A stretch of DNA of 64,000 nucleotides from Psychrobacillus sp. FSL K6-4046. GTDB taxonomy: Bacteria; Bacillota; Bacilli; Bacillales_A; Planococcaceae. The stretch is from NCBI RefSeq assembly GCF_038624605.1, contig NZ_CP152020.1, forward strand, positions 2,845,312 to 2,909,311. The letters are read 5' to 3'. Each line of letters begins with the position of its first letter. Position 1 is the first letter of the stretch. The notes beneath the pieces are model-generated. The model made no database searches, was not told where the DNA came from, and was given only the letters and a program-made list of their open reading frames with translations. Shown in pieces: positions 58,394 through 64,000 of this stretch. Made by a program: the position numbers and the translations under genes.

Positions 58394-58443
58394 GTAGAGG
58401 AATTATAGCCTATTTTTTTAGGTATTCGTAATCTTTAAACTAT

Positions 58444-58481
58444 AAGCTTGTGAATAAGGGTGTGTCCCTTCTCACAAGCTT
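58444..58481. terminator. Bidirectional rho-independent terminator
   Basis: Arms AAGCTTGTGA-AAGGG and CCCTT-CACAAGCTT flank a five-base loop. It ends the SCP2 transcript and could also stop leftward transcription. The 58485-58720 stretch after it holds only a 91-codon frame without a ribosome site. Confidence 0.75.
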
Positions 58482-58721
58482 TAAATTATTTAGCTATTGT
58501 TGTTTGATCATCAACCTATACTTGTCTATTCTATACATGGAAAGAAAGTTCGAAAGTTTCGTAAATAGCAGCACTAGTAATACGGCAACTCTTTTTGATT
58601 ACATGGCAAAACGCAAAATTTGGTATTCCTCTATAAACGGTATCCAAAAACTGCCGCAAGAAATAATTCATACTATTATAATAAAAAAACTGGCAGAGAT
58701 TTATTTCTCCACCAGGATTAC

Positions 58722-59075
58722 TTAATTTTTTGTATCGTAAAACGTACCATCTTTTGTTATGTTACTATAAGGGTTAACATAGTTTTTCATGTTACTTTTT
58801 TTTGATTTAGCATCAAAAATGTTCTTTTTAATTTCACTAGTGAACATGGTAAGTTTCTTCTGAATACTTTCTTCCATTGCTAAAAGTTCTTTACCAAGGG
58901 CTTCTTCTTCTACTGTAAACGGACTAGTTATTTGTGATTGTAGTTGATCACGAATATCTAAACATTTATCAATATTAACTATCGTCTCTTCACGCCTTGC
59001 TTCATCAGTTTGTCGTGTAAGCTCTAGAAGCGTTTCGGACACTTGATGCCAATTTTTCATCGCTGGTCGAATCAT
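58722..59075 (-). CDS. fliT: Flagellar chaperone FliT-like protein
   Basis: This 117-residue, mostly helical protein matches FliT in position and character (LLELTRQTDEARREETIVNI, KCLDIRDQLQSQI). FliT is the export chaperone for the filament cap protein FliD. The sequence is poorly conserved, so the call rests mainly on context: the start overlaps the fliS stop as ATGA and it closes the flaG-fliD-fliS operon. In B. subtilis hpf follows directly; here it does not. Confidence 0.82.
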   Translation of the reverse strand: MIRPAMKNWHQVSETLLELTRQTDEARREETIVNIDKCLDIRDQLQSQITSPFTVEEEALGKELLAMEESIQKKLTMFTSEIKKNIFDAKSKKSNMKNYVNPYSNITKDGTFYDTKN

Positions 59076-59473
59076 ATTTCATTAACTTCCCCATATTGTT
59101 TTTGACGGTTAATTTGAATCACTTGCTTCCATGTATCGCGAAAATCGGTAATGATAGCAGATGCTTCATCGAACATCTTACCTTCTTTTTTTATATTTCC
59201 ATCTATAAGGCGACTATTAACAAATTCATATAAAGCAAGCATATTTTGTGATACTGGATATGATGTGTCTAAAGTCAACATCAACTCAGTCACAATTGCC
59301 TGAGCCTTCTGAGAAGATAGATTCATCTCTTGATAATTATTATTTTCTAAAGCACTTTTAGCCTGGTGGATAAATTTCAGGCATCCATTGTACAGCATAA
59401 GAGTTAGTTCGCCAGGCGTCGAGGTATTTACTGAGTTATGCTGGTACGTTGCATAAGGATTTTTAGCAGCCAT
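59072..59473 (-). CDS. fliS: Flagellar export chaperone FliS
   Basis: The 133-residue helical chaperone opens NPYATYQHNSVNTSTPGELTLMLYNGCLKFI, the family hallmark. It binds the C terminus of flagellin in the cytoplasm, prevents premature polymerisation and hands it to the export gate. The fliT start overlaps its stop codon, and fliD ends 30 bp upstream of its start, so all are in one operon. AGGAGAG precedes the ATG. Confidence 0.95.
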   Translation of the reverse strand: MAAKNPYATYQHNSVNTSTPGELTLMLYNGCLKFIHQAKSALENNNYQEMNLSSQKAQAIVTELMLTLDTSYPVSQNMLALYEFVNSRLIDGNIKKEGKMFDEASAIITDFRDTWKQVIQINRQKQYGEVNEI

Positions 59474-59503
59474 TAAAATCTCTCCTTTTTGTTACTAGTT
59501 TTA

Positions 59504-61000
59504 TCACGCGCCGCCACCAAGAGCATTCATCAAATTAGCAGACTGAGCATTGGCACGTTGTATCGCATTTTCCATCGCTGAAAACTGTTTCCAATAACGT
59601 GCTTCCACAACTTTCAAGCGATCTTGAAACTTGTCCATTTGCTTATTCATTTCTTTTAAATTTCGCCCTAAAGTAAATGAGTCTTCGGTAGAGCTAGCAC
59701 TTCCTGCTCGTTTATGAATTTCTTTATAACTACTCTCCGCAATAGCTCGCAGTCGAACTGCAAATCCTTGCTCACCTGTTGTACTATCAGCAGATACTGC
59801 AGTACCAGATTGTGCGAATAGTTTTTGGACTTTGTCAGGGTCATTGTTAATGGCTTCCTTTAACTTTATCTCATTCACAACAAGTTTACCATTATCTTGC
59901 CAAGCGTATTGCCCACTAGGTGTCGCAATACCAATATCTTTTAATGAACCTTGGTCTTTAACGGAACCCATAAGTGCTGATCGCATTTGTGATATCATAC
60001 CTGAAATGACCGGATCATTTTTTAGCAAGCCACTTTTAGCTTTTTCTTCCCATAATTCAATCTCTTTATCAGACATCTCGGCTTTCTCTTCAGATGAAAG
60101 TGGTTTAAAGTCGCGATACGTTTTTTCTTTTACTAGACTGTTCAACTCATCTACCAGTTTATTGTAGTCATCTACAAATTTAACTATATTTTCAAAAACA
60201 GCTTCTGTGTCTGGTTTCGTACTAAAATTTATGTCTTTATTATTTGCTGCTTTTAATGTAAACTCGAAACCATTAACCTCAACCACATTTTTTGAACTTT
60301 CCATTTTGAGGCCATTTACTGTATATACAGCTTTTTGACCCTTATTTGTCACAACTTCCCCGTCTAGTCCTAATTTGTTAGCGACATCACCAGCGCTTGT
60401 AACTACAATTTCACTACCAGTTACATTAGCACCACCATGTTTGGTTGACATCGCAATTTTACCAGAATTCGTATCGTAAAAAGCATTAACCCCTGTTTGT
60501 TTCGTAATTTTGTCCATTACATTTTGAATGGTATCTGTAGAAGCTATAGTTACATCTTTATCTTGCATTACTCCATTTTCATTAATCGCACTTATTTTAA
60601 GAGTAGTACCAGTAACCCCAAGATCCGCCATAGTAGTTGTGGCCGGTTTTCCGGCCCCTGCATCAATTACACGACTCTGCAGAGTAGAATTTTTTGCTAA
60701 CTGTTCAATTTTTATTGTTCCAGAAAAATCGCTAGTAGAGTTTTTGTTTTTAATAGAAACATCGTTTGGTGCAGAACTCTCCGTAATTTTCGCATTAAAT
60801 TTTGTTGAAAGTACCATATTGTTGAAAATATTGTCACTAAACTCTTTCACCTTACGGTTTACATTACGATAACTATCTAATTGCCACTGAAGTGTTTGTT
60901 TTTTTTGTGTAACCTTGGTAAGGGGAATGCGTTGTACCTTCATTAAATCATTAATGATTGAGTCTGTATCTATTCCAGATGCTAATCCACCAATTTTCAT
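59504..61000 (-). CDS. fliD: Flagellar filament capping protein FliD
   Basis: The 498-residue cap protein (HAP2) forms the pentameric cap that folds flagellin at the filament tip. The N-terminal coiled-coil segment IGGLASGIDTDSIINDLMKVQ and the C-terminal segment with RLKVVEARYWKQFSAMENAI are conserved; the variable domains lie between. The length fits Bacillus FliD. It follows flaG by 17 bp in the sigma-D-type operon. Confidence 0.96.
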   Translation of the reverse strand: MKIGGLASGIDTDSIINDLMKVQRIPLTKVTQKKQTLQWQLDSYRNVNRKVKEFSDNIFNNMVLSTKFNAKITESSAPNDVSIKNKNSTSDFSGTIKIEQLAKNSTLQSRVIDAGAGKPATTTMADLGVTGTTLKISAINENGVMQDKDVTIASTDTIQNVMDKITKQTGVNAFYDTNSGKIAMSTKHGGANVTGSEIVVTSAGDVANKLGLDGEVVTNKGQKAVYTVNGLKMESSKNVVEVNGFEFTLKAANNKDINFSTKPDTEAVFENIVKFVDDYNKLVDELNSLVKEKTYRDFKPLSSEEKAEMSDKEIELWEEKAKSGLLKNDPVISGMISQMRSALMGSVKDQGSLKDIGIATPSGQYAWQDNGKLVVNEIKLKEAINNDPDKVQKLFAQSGTAVSADSTTGEQGFAVRLRAIAESSYKEIHKRAGSASSTEDSFTLGRNLKEMNKQMDKFQDRLKVVEARYWKQFSAMENAIQRANAQSANLMNALGGGA

Positions 61001-61017
61001 TAATCATTACACCGTCC

Positions 61018-61380
61018 TTATATTTTATGATTGACGAACAGACCATTAAATTCACGCATAGCAGCATGAGCATCCATCAGTTTTCTTGAGGGAATTTCTT
61101 TAATAACTTCGTGTGTTTTTGGATCAACAATTGTTACATAATACTCATTCAATTTTTCATGAAACTCAAATCGAAGTTCTGAATTGGATCCTTCTAAAAA
61201 CTTATTCATACTTTCTGTCATAAGCTTTGCTTGATTAGTAGGTAATTGCTCACCGTCTACTGCATTTCCAATGGCTTTATCTACTATTTTTTTAACCATG
61301 ACATCCATGTCTGGTCCACTTCGTTCGAATTGAGCATTAACTTGCGATGTTACTCCATTACCTTCAATACGATTTACCAT
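61018..61380 (-). CDS. flaG: Flagellar protein FlaG
   Basis: The 120-residue FlaG family protein (YvyC in B. subtilis) has an unstructured first half and a conserved C-terminal domain (SELRFEFHEKLNEYYVTIVD, KTHEVIKEIPSRKLMDAHAA). FlaG affects filament length, possibly through FliD, but its exact role is unsettled. It is the first gene after the sigma-D promoter at 61423-61449. AGGAGG precedes the ATG. Confidence 0.93.
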   Translation of the reverse strand: MVNRIEGNGVTSQVNAQFERSGPDMDVMVKKIVDKAIGNAVDGEQLPTNQAKLMTESMNKFLEGSNSELRFEFHEKLNEYYVTIVDPKTHEVIKEIPSRKLMDAHAAMREFNGLFVNHKI

Positions 61381-61422
61381 TTCTCATACCTCCTTGTATT
61401 CGAGTGCGCTCACATACAAATT

Positions 61423-61449
61423 ATATCGGCTAGTCAAAAAGGAAGTTAA
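61423..61449 (-). promoter_or_regulatory. Sigma-D promoter of the flaG-fliD-fliS-fliT operon
   Basis: On the minus strand the -10 is GCCGATAT (61430-61423), a perfect sigma-D match. The -35 at 61449-61446 is TTAA (consensus TAAA), separated by exactly 15 bases. It lies about 45 bases before flaG. Nothing else is seen in the 61450-61656 gap. Confidence 0.88.
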
Positions 61450-61656
61450 GATAATTGGTAAAAATAAGTATTAGACCTACCTCTATTAAGTTCATCGTTA
61501 CTTTAGTTTAATATAAGGTAATAGAGGGGTAAACATCTCCAGTTTCACCTTTAAAAGTTTTATTTTAAAGTGTAAAATAGAGTCTACTCCTAATTTGCTA
61601 ATATCTCCTTGGAATTTCTATTTTTCATAATGGAAATTCGAGAATACTAATTAGGA

Positions 61657-62481
61657 TTACCAAGCATTTAAACCGCCATCTACAATAATATTCTGTCCAG
61701 TTACATAACTAGACGCATCAGATGCTAAATAAATGAGTGCCCCTACCATTTCCTCTGGCTGAGACATCCTTCCCATTGGAATACGAGAGCTATATTTTTC
61801 TTTAAAAGTATCATTTTGGCCACTTTCTACTCCACCAGGTGTAATTGCATTAACACGAATACCTTCCTTAGCCCAGTAAGTAGCAAGATATTTAGTCAAT
61901 CCAATAACCCCAGCTTTAGATGCTGAATAAATCGCTGGGGAGTTAATTTGACGATTTAAATAATATGAGCCTTCATATATACGCTGATCAGGCGCCATCA
62001 CACCATAAATAGACGATGTTTGGATGATAGAGCCACCTTTCCTCTGTTTCTTCATAACTTTTCCAACATGTTTTGCAACAAGAAACATTCCATCTAAGTT
62101 TGTTCCCATGATTTCTTTCCACTGAGCTAGTGTATAGTCTTCAAAATCCGCAAAAAAGGCATCTAAATCATTTGATTTTCCAGCAGCATTATTATGTAGG
62201 ATATTAATTTCACCAAATTCACTTAGAACTGATTCCACCATTTTTATTACTGATGGCTCAGACGCTACATTGCATTCAAAAGCAACAGCTTTTACACCAA
62301 ATTTTTCTGTAATAACATTTGCAATATTTTTTGCTGCTTCCAAATTAATATCTACCACTGCAATGTTTGCTCCAGCCTCCGCCAAACCAGAACAAAAATG
62401 TCCACCTAATATACCCGCTCCGCCAGTTATAATAGCTGTCTTTCCATTCAACCTAAACTTCTTGATATAAGACTGAGTCAT
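61657..62481 (-). CDS. SDR family oxidoreductase (PtmA-like) in a nonulosonate operon
   Basis: The 274-residue classical short-chain dehydrogenase has NAD(P)-binding TGGAGILGG near residue 20, NNAAGK, the catalytic Ser in IQTSSIYG, and Tyr-Lys in YSASK. It also has an insertion (DQRIYEGSYYLNRQINSP) before the YSASK motif. It is shaped like PtmA of the Campylobacter flagellin-glycan locus, where the gene also adjoins a CMP-sugar synthetase. Its start overlaps the preceding gene's stop as ATGA. It is the last gene of the unit; no strong terminator was found. Confidence 0.82.
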   Translation of the reverse strand: MTQSYIKKFRLNGKTAIITGGAGILGGHFCSGLAEAGANIAVVDINLEAAKNIANVITEKFGVKAVAFECNVASEPSVIKMVESVLSEFGEINILHNNAAGKSNDLDAFFADFEDYTLAQWKEIMGTNLDGMFLVAKHVGKVMKKQRKGGSIIQTSSIYGVMAPDQRIYEGSYYLNRQINSPAIYSASKAGVIGLTKYLATYWAKEGIRVNAITPGGVESGQNDTFKEKYSSRIPMGRMSQPEEMVGALIYLASDASSYVTGQNIIVDGGLNAW

Positions 62482-63185
62482 GATATTTCCCCTCTTTTCA
62501 TTGCCAAAAAAGAAACAAACTCAAAATCAAGTTCAGAATCAATATCTATTGATCGTTCCTCAGGCATTTCATATAACAAAGTTTTTGAATGAAATACAGA
62601 TGTTGAATTCAACAGAATTTCTCTTTTCCAAATATAAATAGAAGCGTTCATATCATAACATTTAGGAGATTCTTGTCTTCGTACAATTACTTTATCAAGT
62701 CTTTTAGACAAATCAGCGTACCCTTTTTCGTTTACTTCTACTAGATTAAAATATGGGCTTCTTCTAGATGGTGCACCTGTAATTAAATTGTCTACGTCTG
62801 AGTTTTCTTCAAATATTCGTATTGATTGGATAATATCTTCTACTAATCTTAATGGCGATGTTGCATCCAAATCGACAATAACTTTAAACTGTTTACCTAA
62901 TTTCTCTTCTACTGCTAATAGACAATGCTGTATCACCGGTAATTTTGCTGCTTGATCAGTTGCAAGTTCATTTGGTCTTTCAACCAATATATCCGCACCA
63001 AACTGCTTAGCAATTGCTAATATTTGTTCATTATCACTACTAACCGCTATTGCATCAAACAAGCCACTTTGTTTAGCCTGTTCAATACTGTGTGCTATTA
63101 AAGGTTTATCTAGCAACATTTTAGTATTTTTATTTTTTACGCCCTTTGAGCCACCTCTTGCACAAATAGTACAAATTCTACTCAT
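62478..63185 (-). CDS. Acylneuraminate cytidylyltransferase family protein (CMP-nonulosonate synthetase)
   Basis: The 235-residue enzyme activates a nonulosonic acid (sialic, legionaminic or similar) with CTP. The nucleotide loop is CTICARGGSKGVKNKNTK near the N terminus; DLDATSPLR holds the catalytic metal-binding Asp and ERSIDIDSELDFEF closes the domain. The ATG at 63185 is chosen because it overlaps the end of the preceding oxidoreductase gene by 8 bp and matches family starts; the frame extends upstream only inside that gene. Which sugar it uses cannot be read from the sequence. Confidence 0.88.
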   Translation of the reverse strand: MSRICTICARGGSKGVKNKNTKMLLDKPLIAHSIEQAKQSGLFDAIAVSSDNEQILAIAKQFGADILVERPNELATDQAAKLPVIQHCLLAVEEKLGKQFKVIVDLDATSPLRLVEDIIQSIRIFEENSDVDNLITGAPSRRSPYFNLVEVNEKGYADLSKRLDKVIVRRQESPKCYDMNASIYIWKREILLNSTSVFHSKTLLYEMPEERSIDIDSELDFEFVSFLAMKRGEIS

Positions 63186-64000
63186 TCGACACCCACACTT
63201 TCTCTTTTGAAGCCTTCTCAGCTTGCTCAATCATTTTAACAATACTTAAACCACTTTCATAAGAGCATAAAAACTCATTTTCTCCATTTAAAATAGCTAC
63301 ATGCTGCTGTTTATAAGTATTATCTTTTCCAACATTAAATTGAATTATTTCTTCATTTATTTGTAGAGTATTTTTAATAAAATCGGCTTTATAAGTAATT
63401 TTATCCGTGTTTATTATCAATATCCTTTGTATTATATTGTCTAAGTAATTCATTTGAAGCGTAACATGTGGGACTAATTCGGTATGATATATTAAAGAAA
63501 AATGATCATCAGAATCAATTTTCAACCTACTAAATTTACCACCAAACGCTGCAATTTCCTTCCATTCACCAAAAAGAAAATTTAAATAATCAAGTTCATG
63601 ACTTAAATCCCGAAGAACTCCACCACCCATTGATGCACTTGCAGAATATGATTTTGTATAATCTGTTCCCGGTCGCCAAGAGGGGAGGTATTGACCAACA
63701 TAGCAAAGTACTGACACAATATTTGAATTTTTTAATTCGTTAAAAAGTTTTTGTACCAAGGGATGAAAACGCAAATTATATCCAATATACAATTCAGCAA
63801 AGTCTAAATCACTATTTATGACCTTCGGAAATAGTGGTTTTTCTACTAGGATTTTTTGATTGTACCCTAAACTCCTTATTTCATTTATAGTCGATTCATG
63901 CTTACTAGTTTCATTGGCTATTACTATATAATTTGGTTGTTCAACCAACAACGCTTCCCTAATATCGTAGTAAGAACTAGAATACTCTACTTCTCTCCTA
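63178..64000 (-). CDS. Gfo/Idh/MocA family oxidoreductase, N-terminal part beyond window
   Basis: The frame is open to the window edge, so the gene is partial: about 273 residues are visible, starting inside the NAD-binding domain. PNYIVIANETSKHESTI and KILVEKPLFP are the usual NAD-domain end (the EKP motif), and the C-terminal domain begins with LYIGYNLRFHPLVQKL. GGGVLRDLSHELDYLNFLFG supplies the conserved D-x-x-x-H. Such enzymes oxidise or reduce nucleotide sugars or related polyols. Overlap with the CMP-sugar synthetase gene places it in the same pathway. Confidence 0.85.
   Translation of the reverse strand, partial: RREVEYSSSYYDIREALLVEQPNYIVIANETSKHESTINEIRSLGYNQKILVEKPLFPKVINSDLDFAELYIGYNLRFHPLVQKLFNELKNSNIVSVLCYVGQYLPSWRPGTDYTKSYSASASMGGGVLRDLSHELDYLNFLFGEWKEIAAFGGKFSRLKIDSDDHFSLIYHTELVPHVTLQMNYLDNIIQRILIINTDKITYKADFIKNTLQINEEIIQFNVGKDNTYKQQHVAILNGENEFLCSYESGLSIVKMIEQAEKASKEKVWVSNE

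Noticed and set aside
58450-58725. 91-codon plus-strand frame
   Set aside because: It starts inside the terminator hairpin and shows no domain or ribosome site.

Overview
This window is a stretch of a low-GC Gram-positive chromosome of the order Bacillales. The gene families and gene order (addBA with a signal peptidase; ftsEX-ctpB-minJ-csbA; cccB-yvjA-prfB-secA-hpf; fliT-fliS-fliD-flaG; ilvBNC-leuABCD behind a T-box; metNPQ behind a SAM-I riboswitch) match Bacillus subtilis closely. The intergenic repeats, the coiled-coil M23 gene beside ftsX and the two IS elements suggest a Planococcaceae-type bacillus (Psychrobacillus, Lysinibacillus or Sporosarcina relatives). The genus is inference only. 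No rRNA, tRNA, CRISPR or prophage genes were seen.

Layout. 1-2500: the 5' part of an alpha-amylase-like gene, a 1 kb gap holding a duplicated hairpin-rich element, and a lone AAA ATPase. 2782-13806: a leftward block with yisL, yisK, a DUF418 membrane protein, the AddAB recombination nuclease, signal peptidase I and a TVP38-type membrane protein. 13917-19558: rightward azlCD, then a SAM riboswitch and metNPQ followed by an M20 amidohydrolase. 19873-21704: an IS1182-family element inserted in the last codons of csbA; uvrBA, which normally follow csbA, are absent. 21669-38874: a leftward core cell-division, secretion and translation block (csbA, minJ, ctpB, a TlpA-type thioredoxin, an M23 hydrolase, ftsX, ftsE, cccB, yvjA, a chemoreceptor, prfB with its programmed frameshift, secA, hpf), interrupted by an IS256-family element sitting inside a tandem repeat. 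38956-58393: PilZ-like, NlpC/P60, atypical SDR and VOC genes, the complete branched-chain amino acid operon plus ilvD, two further chemoreceptors with a LysM-NlpC/P60 endopeptidase, and an SCP2 protein. 58722-64000: fliT, fliS, fliD and flaG behind a clear sigma-D promoter, then the end of a sugar (probably nonulosonate) operon that may serve flagellin glycosylation.

How the parts work together. Motility is a recurrent theme: flagellar filament genes, three chemoreceptors, an autolysin of the LytF type and CMP-sugar genes. Metabolically, the window carries Leu-responsive control of Ile/Val/Leu synthesis and S-adenosylmethionine-responsive methionine uptake.

The most unusual signal is not a gene. 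Four intergenic regions (19624-19786, 28890-31017, 42684-42802, 53322-53545) carry arrays of degenerate short units built on three different core motifs (GTGTTGCG or its complement, TTATGGG, CGGTGATAAA). All share nearly the same 20-22 bp period, about two helical turns. In the TTATGGG array five units make an exact 105 bp higher-order repeat, which an IS256 element has split with a clean 8 bp target duplication. I do not know of a described system that explains these arrays.
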